Positions 27,821 to 37,384 of a stretch of 64,000 bases of DNA are shown piece after piece. This DNA is from Chloroflexota bacterium. GTDB taxonomy: Bacteria; Chloroflexota; Chloroflexia; Thermomicrobiales; UBA6265. The stretch is taken from positions 19,893 to 83,892 of the forward strand of contig JAEWEG010000062.1 in NCBI GenBank assembly GCA_023389575.1. Reading direction: 5' to 3'. Below the pieces are notes generated by a model. It did no database searches. It worked only from the letters and a program-made list of their open reading frames with translations, and was not told the DNA's origin. Position 1 is the first letter of the stretch. Each line of letters opens with the position of its first letter. A program made the position numbers and the translations under genes.

Positions 27821-28765
27821 GTGACAGGAATCGTGATCGCCTCGGCCAACGGCATCGTTGGCCTCGAGGCTGCTGTTGACGTACTCCGTTCAGGCGGCTC
27901 CGCGCTCGACGCGGTCATCGCCGGCACGCGCCTGGTTGAGGCCAATCCCGACGACCACACCGTTGGCTACTCCGGTCTCCCCAACCTCCTCGGCGAGGTG
28001 GAGCTCGACGCCAGTGTCATGGAAGGGCGAGGACTACGCGCCGGGAGCGTGGGTGGGCTGAAGGGGTACCAGGACGCGGTGGACCTCGCTCGCACGGTGA
28101 TGGACGAACTCCCGCATGTCCTCATCGCCGGGGAAGGCACCGCGCGGCTGGCGGCCGAAACTGGCCTCGACCCCCGCGATCTCCTCACGCCCGAGGCGGA
28201 AGCCATCTGGCGCGAACGTCTCGACGACGCTCCCCCTTCGCTCACCCAGAATGACCGCTACCTCTCCCGCATCCGCGAGATCGTCGCCCGCACCGCGTCC
28301 GATCCGGATCTCGCTGTCCACGGTGAACCACCACACGGAACCGTCAATTTCCTCGCCCGCGATCGCAACGGCGACATCTCGGCCGCCGTCAGCACCTCGG
28401 GTTGGGCCTGGAAATATCCCGGACGCTTGGGCGACTCCCCGATCATCGGCGCCGGAAACTACGCGGACAATCGCTGGGGCGCTGCCGCATGTACCGGTCG
28501 CGGAGAAATGGCCCAGCGCTGCCTCACGGCACACAGCGTCGTTACCTTCATGCGGTTCGGCATGTCGCTTCCCGAAGCGCTCGAAACCGCGATGAAGGAC
28601 CTCGCCCAGCTCGACGATCCGTATGCCAGCGAGATGAACATCGTCGCCCTCGACCGCGACGGAAACCCCGGAGCCGCCTCCACCGCCGAAGGCAAGACCT
28701 ACGTCGTCATGACCGAGGACATGACGTCACCCGAGGAACGGCCGCGCACGACCATCGCGATCTGA
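27821..28765 (+). CDS. Isoaspartyl peptidase / N4-glycosylasparaginase family (Ntn hydrolase)
   Basis: 314 residues from a GTG. This family self-cleaves before a Thr that becomes the catalytic nucleophile; here the site is HG-TVNFLARDRNG with Thr174. The N-terminal NPDDHTVGYSGLPN motif and C-terminal GNYADNRWGAAACTGRGE substrate loop fit the aspartylglucosaminidase branch. Members split beta-aspartyl dipeptides, glycosyl-asparagine or asparagine. With cyanophycinase at 50980, it could split the beta-Asp-Arg released from cyanophycin; that link is inference. No signal peptide. Confidence 0.85.
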   Translation: MTGIVIASANGIVGLEAAVDVLRSGGSALDAVIAGTRLVEANPDDHTVGYSGLPNLLGEVELDASVMEGRGLRAGSVGGLKGYQDAVDLARTVMDELPHVLIAGEGTARLAAETGLDPRDLLTPEAEAIWRERLDDAPPSLTQNDRYLSRIREIVARTASDPDLAVHGEPPHGTVNFLARDRNGDISAAVSTSGWAWKYPGRLGDSPIIGAGNYADNRWGAAACTGRGEMAQRCLTAHSVVTFMRFGMSLPEALETAMKDLAQLDDPYASEMNIVALDRDGNPGAASTAEGKTYVVMTEDMTSPEERPRTTIAI

Positions 28766-28880
28766 CCAGCCCTCGGTTCTCGCAAACCGAAGCTGTGTGA
28801 TCAACTCGGCGAAGAGACCTCCAGATAAGCCCGCGTTCAGTAGTCTGCGTCGGGAGGGATTGACACCGGAGCGCATCTCG

Positions 28881-28922
28881 GAATGTACGGGCCTACGGCT
28901 CGCGTAGCGAGTCTGTAGGCCC
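28881..28922. repeat. REP-like structured hairpin, copy 1
   Basis: The leading GAATGTACGG is shared with copy 2 at 60618. An outer 8-bp stem GGGCCTAC/GTAGGCCC (28889-28896 with 28915-28922) encloses conserved GG and TCT bulges and an inner 5-bp stem CTCGC/GCGAG with a GTA loop. Copy 2 has the same layout with changed but still paired bases. It lies in the convergent gap between the isoaspartyl peptidase and rho. Confidence 0.8.
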
Positions 28923-28964
28923 AATCCACGCTCAGATGGCTTGTCTCCAAACGGTATCGCCCGC

Positions 28965-29007
28965 AAATAAAAACACCCGCCTCGCGATCGCTCGCGAGGC
29001 GGGTGTT
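28965..29007 (-). terminator. Intrinsic terminator of rho
   Basis: 15-base arms (AACACCCGCCTCGCG and complement) with a six-base loop, followed on the minus strand by TTTTTATTT. It lies 20 bases after the rho stop codon. This is the clearest T-run terminator in the window. Confidence 0.9.
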
Positions 29008-29027
29008 CTTGTTCCGAACGAAGAGGA

Positions 29028-30722
29028 CTACACGTCCTTGTTCAGGGTATCGAGGAACTCGGCGTTCTTGGTGGTCTTGGAAAGCCGCGTCAGCATCAGT
29101 TCCGTGCCTTCGCTGCCGCCCAGCATGGTGACCATGCGCCGCATCGTCCACACCTGGCGAAGGGTGTAGTCGTCCAGCAGGAGTTCCTCTCGCCGGGTGC
29201 CCGAGCGCTGGATGTCGATCGCCGGGTAGACGCGTCGCTCGGCCAGCTTCCGGTCGAGGTGCAACTCCATGTTGCCCGTACCCTTGAACTCTTCGTAGAT
29301 CACGTCGTCCTGGCGGCTACCGGTATCGACGAGACAGGTCGAGATGATGGTCAGGCTTCCACCGCCCTCGATGTTGCGGGCCGCGCCGAAGAATCGCTTC
29401 GGCGGGTAGAGCGCCACCGGGTCGATACCACCCGAGAGCGTTCGGCCGCTGGGCGGAACCGCGAGGTTGTAGGCACGGGCCAGCCGGGTGATCGAGTCGA
29501 GCAGGATCGTGACGTCCCGTCCCGATTCCACCAGCCGCTTGGCGCGCTCGAGCGCCATTTCGGCGACCTTGGTGTGGTCTTCCACCGGCTCGTCGAACGT
29601 TGAGGAAATCACCTCGCCGTCCACGGTCCGTCGCATGTCCGTCACTTCTTCCGGTCGCTCACCAATGAGGCAGACCATCAGGTGCATGTCGGGGTTATTG
29701 GAGGTAATGCCGTTGGCGATCGCCTTGAGCAACAGGGTCTTCCCGGCCTTCGGCGGCGACACGATCAGGCCACGCTGGCCGCGGCCAATGGGCGCCACCA
29801 GGTCGAGGAGTCGCGTCGAGAGGATGTTCGGCTGGGTTTCAAGGTTAATCTGCTCGAGCGGAAAGATCGGCGTCAGTTCATCGAACGACGGTCGGCGTCG
29901 CGCGATCTCGGGATCGATGCCGTTGACGGCCTCCACCCGGAGCAGGCTGAAGAACTTCTCGTTGTCCTTCGGCGGCCGAACCTGGCCACTCACGCGGTCA
30001 CCCGTGCGCAGACCGAAGCGGCGAATCTGCGACTGCGACACGTAGATGTCATCCGGTCCCGGCAGGAACCGCTGGCCGCGGAGGAAGCCGAAGCCATCCT
30101 CGATGATCTCCAGCACGCCATCGCCAAAGGTATGGCCGTCGCGCTCCGTCTGGGCTTGCAGCAGCTTCGTGATCAGGTCCGGGCGGCGCATCCGCATGTA
30201 GCCAGAGACACCAAGCTCGCTCGCCAACTGGTTGAGGGCCTCGGTCTCGCGGGAATCCAGCTCCGCGACGGTGAGGCGGTTGGAGGAATGCTCCTGATCC
30301 CGGCCCTTGCCCTTGCGGCCTTCCTGCTGATGACCGCCCTGGTCGTGACCGTTCTGGCCATCCTTGGAACCACGATTCTTCGAGCGATTCCGTCCGCCCT
30401 GCTGGCGCTCGTTTCGCCCGCCGCTCTCCGCGTGAGTCCCGTTCTCGCTGGCTGGCTGCTCGGTGGAAGCAGCGGCCTCGACGGTCTGCTCGGCCGGAGC
30501 GGTCGCCTCGACTGGCGCGGCGGCCTCGACGGGAGCTTCCTTGGCGGTCGCCTCGGTCACGGCCGGAGCGTCGGACTCGCCACTGGCGGCGGTCTTTTCG
30601 GCGGCGACTTCAGGGGTCGCGGCCTTGGCGGGAGACTTACGGGGGCGTCCACGTCGCGCTGGGGGCTTGGGCGCGTCGGCCTCCGCCATTTTCTCAATCG
30701 TGACGTCTTCTACTATGGCCAA
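29028..30722 (-). CDS. rho: Transcription termination factor Rho with long N-terminal extension
   Basis: 564 residues from a TTG with GGAGG six bases upstream. Rho is a hexameric RNA helicase that ends transcription. Residues 1-90 are Ala/Glu/Pro-rich, and 90-145 are Arg/Asn/Gln/Gly-rich ([16 protein letters not shown]). The Rho N-terminal helical domain follows (about 150-200, [19 protein letters not shown]), then the cold-shock-like RNA-binding domain, the Walker A GKT at 327-329 (SPPKAGKT) and the Q/R loops. E. coli Rho is 419 residues; such insertions are known in Actinobacteria and related phyla and alter RNA binding. Confidence 0.95.
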   Translation of the reverse strand: MAIVEDVTIEKMAEADAPKPPARRGRPRKSPAKAATPEVAAEKTAASGESDAPAVTEATAKEAPVEAAAPVEATAPAEQTVEAAASTEQPASENGTHAESGGRNERQQGGRNRSKNRGSKDGQNGHDQGGHQQEGRKGKGRDQEHSSNRLTVAELDSRETEALNQLASELGVSGYMRMRRPDLITKLLQAQTERDGHTFGDGVLEIIEDGFGFLRGQRFLPGPDDIYVSQSQIRRFGLRTGDRVSGQVRPPKDNEKFFSLLRVEAVNGIDPEIARRRPSFDELTPIFPLEQINLETQPNILSTRLLDLVAPIGRGQRGLIVSPPKAGKTLLLKAIANGITSNNPDMHLMVCLIGERPEEVTDMRRTVDGEVISSTFDEPVEDHTKVAEMALERAKRLVESGRDVTILLDSITRLARAYNLAVPPSGRTLSGGIDPVALYPPKRFFGAARNIEGGGSLTIISTCLVDTGSRQDDVIYEEFKGTGNMELHLDRKLAERRVYPAIDIQRSGTRREELLLDDYTLRQVWTMRRMVTMLGGSEGTELMLTRLSKTTKNAEFLDTLNKDV

Positions 30723-31589
30723 TGAGATCCTCCAGGGATATGCGGGTAGGGGGTATACGGGCGATGAAGGTGGTGGAGATAGCTCTGCATACGATTGCTC
30801 GCACTCGAACGTGCAAGCGTTATTCGCGTATCGTCAGGCTCTGAATTCTCTCTGGGTTCACTTCATGCTTATTGGTGTTCTGAGGTTGTGGAACGTGCGC
30901 CTGTGCAAATGATCGCAACGGAGTGGCAATCAACCGCGCCCTGGTCCTCGTAGGTGGAAGACCCGTGGAGAAGTTGCAGGCAGTCGTTGCGCAGTCACCT
31001 TCGGTATCCGAAATTGCACGTATTCTGGGGTGACTTGGGGCAAGTTGAGGTTCGACGGCACTCGCCAGACCGATGTCAGCAGACTACCACTGTCGATTTA
31101 CAGCGTCAAGCAAGGGCGCCGTGCGTCGGATTGAGGCTTTCGTACTGTTGATGTATGTGTATCACGCCGAGGGCATGCTCATCAACCCAGATGGGGTATT
31201 TGGCGCACGGTTTGGTTGCCTATTCGTCCCCGTCCTTCCGCCCACGTCAAGAAATTCGGGTTGGCCACGAGCCATGATTTACGATGCCCGTCCGAGTTCG
31301 AAACCATTTACGAGACCGCGGTAAGGCATCGTCGCACCGCCGACAGGTTCTTCGCCACGTACGGCGTCGCCGGCGCCAAACTCGGCCTTGTTGGTGGCTA
31401 TCGTCCGCGAGCCAACCGAATCCTCCGATACAATGCTCGACGATTGCCGCTCCCGCGACGGCGATGAGAACCGCCGCGACTACGAGGAAGCGATCGCCGT
31501 TGGCCAATGGACAGCCATGTCTCGACATTCGTGAAACCCAGGCCTGGAGTTGCCCGTTTCGGGGACACCTGTTTCACTCAGGATGGTGA
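30723..31589. other. Long intergenic region between rho and the GNAT gene
   Basis: 867 bases with less regular codon structure than the rest of the window and no confident gene. An 8-bp hairpin (GCTTGCAC/GTGCGAGC on the minus strand, 30797-30818) lies in the rho leader. A minus-strand frame at 31528-31247 begins with a membrane-helix-like stretch (LVVAAVLIAVAGAAIVEHC) and then degrades into Arg-rich nonsense, while a neighbouring frame looks more natural, so it may be a frameshifted remnant. A TACAAT at about 31428 may serve the GNAT gene. Confidence 0.4.
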
Positions 31590-32519
31590 ATGACCAGTAA
31601 TATCCACGTCCGCCCGTATCACGCCGAGGATGAACAGCACCTTGTCGCCCTCTGGAACGTTTCGATGTGGGCGGACCCAATCGACCTGCTCGCCTGGCGA
31701 TCGCGCTTCCTGCTCGATCCCAACTTCGATCCCGCATCCTGCCTAATCGCCACCGTTGACAACGTGCCTCAAGGGTTCCTGTTCGGCATGAGACAGAAGA
31801 AGGACCCTGGCACCATCGCCTGGATCGTGGGGTTTGGCGTCTCTCCTTCCCATCGCCGCCAGGGGATTGGCCGCCTACTCTTCGAAGCGCTTGAATCAGC
31901 CTGGGGCTCCCTCGGTATCGACACCGTCTCCATCGGTCCCTACATTCCCTCCTATGTCACTCCGGGCGTCGATGAAGCAGCCTACCCGGAGGCCATCGCC
32001 TTCCTGGAAGCGATTGGGGCCACGACGCTCGATCGCCCGCTGAGCATGAAAACCTCGCTCACTGGTTATCGCGCGGCGCCCCGCGCCATCGAAACCACCG
32101 AGCGCCTGGCCTCCGAGGGCGTTACCATCCGCCCAGCCCAGCCCACCGACATTCTCCCGCTGCTTGCGTTCCTGGAAGAACACTTCCCGCACTGGCGCGG
32201 CGACGCAACGGGGGTCATGGCGGAACTTTTCGGGGCGGATCCTCACGAGGTCACCCTGCACATCGCCGAGGAAAACGGCGTCATCGTCGGCTACGCCCAG
32301 TCGCGGGGCGAACGGTTTGGCCCCTTCGGCGTGAACGAGTCCTGTCGGGGCCGGGGTATCGGCGCCGCCTTGCTTGCTCGGGTTCTGCCAGCGATGCGTG
32401 CTCGCGGCTTCCATAGTGCGTGGTTCCTCTGGACCAGCGATCGGGCCGCCAGGCTGTACCGGGAACACGGCTTCGAGGAAGTCCGCCGCTTCGCGCTCAT
32501 GGAAAAACGACTCACCTAA
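31590..32519 (+). CDS. Tandem GNAT acetyltransferase
   Basis: 309 residues with two GNAT domains. Acetyl-CoA loops are VSPSHRRQGIGRLLFEAL (about residue 75) and VNESCRGRGIGAALLARVL (about 250); both keep the R/Q-x-x-G-x-G/A pattern. The tandem design and size resemble MshD mycothiol synthase, but no other mycothiol gene is present apart from PIG-L proteins, so this remains a suggestion. It is 19 bases upstream of a PIG-L family gene, probably one operon. Confidence 0.8.
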   Translation: MTSNIHVRPYHAEDEQHLVALWNVSMWADPIDLLAWRSRFLLDPNFDPASCLIATVDNVPQGFLFGMRQKKDPGTIAWIVGFGVSPSHRRQGIGRLLFEALESAWGSLGIDTVSIGPYIPSYVTPGVDEAAYPEAIAFLEAIGATTLDRPLSMKTSLTGYRAAPRAIETTERLASEGVTIRPAQPTDILPLLAFLEEHFPHWRGDATGVMAELFGADPHEVTLHIAEENGVIVGYAQSRGERFGPFGVNESCRGRGIGAALLARVLPAMRARGFHSAWFLWTSDRAARLYREHGFEEVRRFALMEKRLT

Positions 32520-32538
32520 TCACGGAACTGGATTCACG

Positions 32539-33261
32539 ATGATGTCACAACACACGCCTGATCAACCATGCATCATGGTCATCGGCGCCCACGCGGCCGA
32601 TGCCGAACTCATGGGAGGTGCCGCCGTCCTCGCCCACCACCAGATGGGCTGGCGATCGGTTCTGGTTCATCTCACACTGGGGGAGAAAGGCAGTAAGACG
32701 CTCAGCGCCGAAGAGTATTCGGCTCAAAAGCGCGAGGAAGCGATCCGCGCCGCCGGCATCCTCGGTTCCGAGGTCGAGTTTCTCCCCTACCTCGATGGCG
32801 AACTCCCGGTCAGCGAAGAGGTGCAGTGGCATATCGCCGACCTGATCCGTAAACACCGCCCAACCGTCATCCTCACCCACTGGAAGGGAAGCATTCACAC
32901 CGACCACACCAACACGTACGAGAACGTGCTGACCTCGCTCTTCTTCGCCGGGCTCAAGACCTTCGTCCGCGACTACCCCAACCACTACCCTCGGGCCATT
33001 TACTTCGCCGAGAACTGGGAAGACGAAGAAGACTTCGTGCCTGACACCTACCTCGACGTGAGCGACGTCTGGGACATCTATGTCGAGGCCGCCTCGTCCT
33101 ACACCCTCATCGCCGGCCCGAATCCACCGTTCCGCTACCTGCAGTGGTACGACGGTGCCAGCCGCGCCCGTGGAGCTGAACGCCACATGGACCGCGCGGT
33201 GGCGCTCATGCCGCACCGTCCGTTCTACGAGCGCCGCAAGACGGTAGAAGCCCTCGGATGA
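32539..33261 (+). CDS. PIG-L family protein lacking the catalytic Asp
   Basis: 240 residues from the ATG at 32539. The fold is that of zinc-dependent N-acetylglucosamine deacetylases (MshB, LmbE). The family motif AHPDDxE reads AHAADAE here: His18 and Asp21 (zinc ligands) remain but the general-base Asp is Ala20. The third-ligand motif HTDH is intact in GSIHTDHTNT. The second PIG-L protein at 58509 has the normal AHPDDLE. It may bind metal and sugar without deacetylating, or use another base. Paired with the GNAT gene before it. Confidence 0.85.
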   Translation: MMSQHTPDQPCIMVIGAHAADAELMGGAAVLAHHQMGWRSVLVHLTLGEKGSKTLSAEEYSAQKREEAIRAAGILGSEVEFLPYLDGELPVSEEVQWHIADLIRKHRPTVILTHWKGSIHTDHTNTYENVLTSLFFAGLKTFVRDYPNHYPRAIYFAENWEDEEDFVPDTYLDVSDVWDIYVEAASSYTLIAGPNPPFRYLQWYDGASRARGAERHMDRAVALMPHRPFYERRKTVEALG

Positions 33262-33349
33262 TCAGGTCCGACCGAAGCCGGGAATCCATCACGGGTTAGG
33301 CGCGGGGCAAACCTCATCCATTCGTGCTGGTCGCTTGTATGGTCAGCCT

Positions 33350-33388
33350 GGCAGGGAGGGCTCCGGAGCAAAGCCGCGACTGCCCTAC
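33350..33388. repeat. Imperfect nested hairpin in the convergent gap before glpX
   Basis: GGCAG at 33350 pairs with CTGCC at 33380, and GGCT with AGCC inside. It lies between the convergent PIG-L and glpX genes in a 179-base gap that otherwise shows nothing. There is no T-run, and sequence identity with the REP-like hairpins is slight. Confidence 0.35.
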
Positions 33389-33440
33389 CAAGGTCGGCGA
33401 GGGTGTGCAACTCCATGCCTACACCGAAGGACCAGCAAAA

Positions 33441-34430
33441 CTAGTCCCAGGGAATGGTTTCCAGGGTCTCCAGCTTCTCCAATCGGTGCGTCGAATTGAT
33501 GTACCGCACAGTGCCTGACCGCGCCCGCATCACCAGCGAATGCGTCGACGCGCCCCACTTGCCGTAGTGCACACCATCCAGCAACTCGCCGTCGGTGATG
33601 CCGGTCGCCGCGAAGAAGGCCTCCTCACCACCAGCCAGGTCATCGATCCCCCAGATCCGCTCCGTGTCGATCCCCTCGGCGGCGGCGTGCGCCCGTTCCT
33701 CGTCGTTCCTTGGCGAGAGCCGGCATTGCATGTCGCCACCCACGCATTTGAGCGCGCAGGCGGTGATGACCGCCTCTGGCGATCCGCCGATACCCATCAG
33801 CGCATCGATGCCGGTTCCGGACATCGCCGCCATCAAGCCGCCCGCCACGTCGCCATCCATGATCATCTTCAGCCGGGCCCCGGCATCGCGAATCTCGGCG
33901 ATCAGGTCATCGTGCCTCGGACGATCGAGCACCACCACGGTCAGGTCGTTCACCTTTCGACCAGTCTTCTCGGCGATGCGGATCAGGTTGTCCGTCGGCG
34001 AGTCCCGCAGGTCGATGGCACCCTTCGCGGCTGGCCCAACCGCGATTTTTTCCATGTAGGCGATGTGCTCCCACTTGTACATCGCGCCACGCTCGGCGAT
34101 CGCCAGCACCGCGATCGCGTTTGGCATCCCCTTGGCCAGCAACCGCGTGCCGTCCACCGGGTCCACCGCGATGTCCACCTTGGGCTCGCTCGCGCACCCC
34201 ACGATCTCGCCCGAGTAGAGCATTGGGGCTTCGTCCTTCTCGCCCTCCCCAATGACGACCTCGCCCTCGATCTCGATGGTGTTCAGGACCTGCCGCATCG
34301 CGTCCACCGCGGCCTGGTCCGCGTTCTCCTTCTGGTCGCGGCCCATCCAGCGACCCGCCGTCAGCGCCGCCGCCTCCGTCACCCGGGCCAGTTCCATCGA
34401 GATGTTCCGGCTGATGCGTGTACCTACCAT
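33441..34430 (-). CDS. glpX: Class II fructose-1,6-bisphosphatase
   Basis: 329-residue GlpX-type enzyme of gluconeogenesis. EGEVVIGEGEKDEAPML, VDIAVDPVDGTRLLAKG, MDGDVAGGLMAAM and IGGSPEAVI are the metal- and phosphate-binding signatures, and the length is normal. The ATG overlaps the dinG stop by seven bases. Some GlpX enzymes also hydrolyse sedoheptulose-1,7-bisphosphate. No regulator is visible nearby. Confidence 0.95.
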   Translation of the reverse strand: MVGTRISRNISMELARVTEAAALTAGRWMGRDQKENADQAAVDAMRQVLNTIEIEGEVVIGEGEKDEAPMLYSGEIVGCASEPKVDIAVDPVDGTRLLAKGMPNAIAVLAIAERGAMYKWEHIAYMEKIAVGPAAKGAIDLRDSPTDNLIRIAEKTGRKVNDLTVVVLDRPRHDDLIAEIRDAGARLKMIMDGDVAGGLMAAMSGTGIDALMGIGGSPEAVITACALKCVGGDMQCRLSPRNDEERAHAAAEGIDTERIWGIDDLAGGEEAFFAATGITDGELLDGVHYGKWGASTHSLVMRARSGTVRYINSTHRLEKLETLETIPWD

Positions 34431-37345
34431 CGTGTCCCTCCCGCCATCGGTATGTTGACGACCTCGCTCGAATCCCGCTCCAGCCAGTAGGCTGTCGCGT
34501 CGGGCAGGTCATAGGTTGACCGCACCACTACCTGGCATGGTGGAAGCGAATGCAGGAACGACTGCCCGTACCGGCGCGAGATGATGCGACGGTCATACAC
34601 CACGCACACCCCGCGATCCTTGTCACTCCGGATCAGGCGACCGAAGCCCTGCTTGAACTTCAGCACCGCCTTCGGCACCGAAAGCTCGTTGAAGGGATCC
34701 GCGCTCAGTTCACACCGTGCCTCGAACACCGGGTCGCTCGGAACCGGGAACGGCAGCTTGACGATCACCACTAGGCTAAGCGCTTCGCCAACCACGTCAA
34801 CGCCCTCCCAGTAGGAAGACGTTCCCAACAGCGCGGTCCCAGGGTTCGATCGCAGCCGGTCGACCAGTTGCCGGAAGCTCCCATCTACACCTTGCCCCAG
34901 CACCGAGATGTTCTCCCGCGCCAGCGGCCCCTTGATCGCGTTGAGCGTGGATCGCAGCGCGGCGTGCGAGGTGAACAGCACCAGCGCCCGCCCCTGGGAA
35001 GCGCGCAGGAGTTCGATCAACGACTGGTTGAGCGTGTCCTGGAAGCTCTGGTTCTTCGGGTCCGGCATGTCGTCCGGAATGAACACCATCGTCGAGCGCT
35101 CGTGGTCGAACGGCGAGCCAAGCAGCAACTGCACCGCCTCTTCCAGCCCCAGGCGCCCACTGATGTACTCGAATGATCCGTCGATGGAGAGCGTCGCGGA
35201 CGTCAACACGCAGGTCCGGAGGTCGTTGAACACATCCGCCCGCAGCAAGGCGCTCACGTCGAGTGGCGCGCCATTGAGGGAAATGTTCCCCTGCACCACC
35301 GACCGCTCGATCCAGAATACGCTCTGCCCGTCGTCGGACGAGAACGCGTTGAGCAACTGCTTCCGGATGGTCGCCAACGGCTCCAGGCCGTTCTGGAGTT
35401 CCAGCGTCAGCTCGTCCCGCATGGTCGTGTTGGGATTGTCTTCGTCTTCGGGAAGCGTCATCGCGTCGAGAATCCGCAGGAACCAGCGACCGGTGTCCAG
35501 CACGCTGAGCAACTCCCGGTCGAGCTGCCCCCAGATCAACGAGAGTTCGGCCCACTGCCCCCGGTCCCGAACGGCATCGGTCAGCCGTAGTTGATCCGAG
35601 AACGATTGCCGTCCTCCACGCACAGGCGGCAGAAGCGCCCCGAGCCTGGTGAACAACTCCCCAGCCAGAGTCGAAATCGTCAGGGCCGCCGTGGCGGCGT
35701 CGTTCGCCCTCGTCCCAGCCTCGGCGGCTTCCTTCGCCGCGCTCAAGTCGCCCGACCGCAAGAAGAACGCAGACGCCAACACCAAGCTCCCGGTAAGGGT
35801 CTGCCCTTCCGTATGTACCAACGTCCGTAACGGCTCGTCAATTTCTCCTCGGTCAACCGACCAGGTGAACTGCGAGGTCGCCTCTTCTTCAAGGTGATGC
35901 GCCTCGTCCACGATCAGGCGCTCGAACACCGGCAGCACGAACCCCTGAGCCGCGTTGGAAAGCACCAGGGAGTGATTGGCGATGACGATATGGGCGTTCG
36001 CCGCGTTCGCCCGCGCCTTGTAGAGGAAGCACTGTCCGCTCTTGGCGTATGGGCATCCCTTCGGCGTGCAGCGCCCCTTCTCGGAGGCGAACTTGCGCCA
36101 GTGTCGCTCTTCCTCGCGGGTCAACCTCAGTTCGGCCTTGTCGCCGGATTCTGTCTGGGGCAGCCACATGAGAATCTTCGCCCGCAGCGAGGCATCGGCC
36201 GCGTCCTCGATCGGATCGTTCATGTGGTCGAACCAGCGATGGAGGCACAGGTAGTTGGCCCGCCCCTTCATCACCGCCACGCGAAGATCTTCCACGATTC
36301 CGTGTTCGTGCAACGCGGAGCGCAGGTCTGGCAGGTCCTTCTGGTAAAGCTGGTCCTGCAGCGCCAGGGTATTCGTCGAGATCACGACCCGCTCGCCGCG
36401 ATCCAGCGCAAACAACGCCGCAGGCAGCAGGTAGGCCAGGCTCTTGCCCGTGCCTGTCCCGGCCTCGACCAGAAGTTCGCGCTCGTCGTTCAGGGCCCGC
36501 CCAACCGCGCCCGCCATCCTGACCTGCGTGGGCCGCGACTCGAACCGCTCCAGCACATGCGATAGCGGCCCACCCGGCGACAGCAGATTAAGCATGCCGT
36601 CGATGTGAATCGGTGCCTGCGATCCCGTTCGCTGCAATGCTCGTGGGGCATCTCGCGGCTCCATGAACCGCATTTCGGGCAACACGTCCCGCGAGTCATC
36701 CGCGTTCCCGAACAGCGGCCCCGAGAGCGCCTTGTCGGCCGCCGACCGGAAAAGGTGCGCCTCTGGCCATCCCGCCTGCTGCGCGAACGATGCTGCCTGG
36801 TTCAGCGTTCGCTCGTCGTACTCATCAATTCGATCCAGCAGCTTCCGGAACACCTCGGCCGCCCGCAGTGCATCCGCCAGGGCCCGATGCTCGACCTCCA
36901 CCTCGACGTCGAGCGCCCCGGCCACCGCCGTCAGCCCGTAGCCGGGAATGTTCGGCATCATGAGCGTCGCCAACCGGTAGGTATCGAACTTCCGGTTCGG
37001 CAAAGCGATCCCGGACTTCTCCAGCATCGCCACGTCGAAGTCGACGTTGTGCGCCACCACCGGCAGCGTCCCGATCCGCCGCCGCACCTCCGACCGCACT
37101 TCCGCGATCGAGGGGCTGCCGGCCAGATCCTCATCGGTGATTCCGGTCAAACGCACGATGTCGAGGGGCAGTTTCCGCTTCGGGTCGACCGTCTGCGAAT
37201 ACTGCTCGACTATCCCGTCGCGGCCAAACACGACGATCGCGATCTCGATGACCACATCGCGATCTGGGTTGATCCCGGTGGTTTCGGTATCCACGGCGAC
37301 AAAATGCTCGGATGATAGTGGCGAGCCGGCGAATGGAGATGACAA
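34424..37345 (-). CDS. dinG: DinG-family helicase fused to a DEDDh exonuclease
   Basis: 973 residues from a TTG. Residues 13-175 are a 3'-5' exonuclease of the DnaQ type (FVAVDTETTG, AHNVDFDVAML, HRALADALRA). Residues about 250-973 are an XPD/DinG superfamily 2 helicase with GTGTGKS (296-302), LIVDEAHHLEEE, and a C-terminal SYWEGVDVVGE and GFGRLIRSDKDRG. Iron-sulfur cysteines are present (YLCLHRW, CTPKGCPYAKSGQC). This fusion is standard in Gram-positive-type bacteria. No SOS box is seen upstream. Confidence 0.92.
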   Translation of the reverse strand: MSSPFAGSPLSSEHFVAVDTETTGINPDRDVVIEIAIVVFGRDGIVEQYSQTVDPKRKLPLDIVRLTGITDEDLAGSPSIAEVRSEVRRRIGTLPVVAHNVDFDVAMLEKSGIALPNRKFDTYRLATLMMPNIPGYGLTAVAGALDVEVEVEHRALADALRAAEVFRKLLDRIDEYDERTLNQAASFAQQAGWPEAHLFRSAADKALSGPLFGNADDSRDVLPEMRFMEPRDAPRALQRTGSQAPIHIDGMLNLLSPGGPLSHVLERFESRPTQVRMAGAVGRALNDERELLVEAGTGTGKSLAYLLPAALFALDRGERVVISTNTLALQDQLYQKDLPDLRSALHEHGIVEDLRVAVMKGRANYLCLHRWFDHMNDPIEDAADASLRAKILMWLPQTESGDKAELRLTREEERHWRKFASEKGRCTPKGCPYAKSGQCFLYKARANAANAHIVIANHSLVLSNAAQGFVLPVFERLIVDEAHHLEEEATSQFTWSVDRGEIDEPLRTLVHTEGQTLTGSLVLASAFFLRSGDLSAAKEAAEAGTRANDAATAALTISTLAGELFTRLGALLPPVRGGRQSFSDQLRLTDAVRDRGQWAELSLIWGQLDRELLSVLDTGRWFLRILDAMTLPEDEDNPNTTMRDELTLELQNGLEPLATIRKQLLNAFSSDDGQSVFWIERSVVQGNISLNGAPLDVSALLRADVFNDLRTCVLTSATLSIDGSFEYISGRLGLEEAVQLLLGSPFDHERSTMVFIPDDMPDPKNQSFQDTLNQSLIELLRASQGRALVLFTSHAALRSTLNAIKGPLARENISVLGQGVDGSFRQLVDRLRSNPGTALLGTSSYWEGVDVVGEALSLVVIVKLPFPVPSDPVFEARCELSADPFNELSVPKAVLKFKQGFGRLIRSDKDRGVCVVYDRRIISRRYGQSFLHSLPPCQVVVRSTYDLPDATAYWLERDSSEVVNIPMAGGTRW

Positions 37346-37384
37346 AGGGTTGCTTTCCAGGCCGGATCATCCGGCAAACATGGC

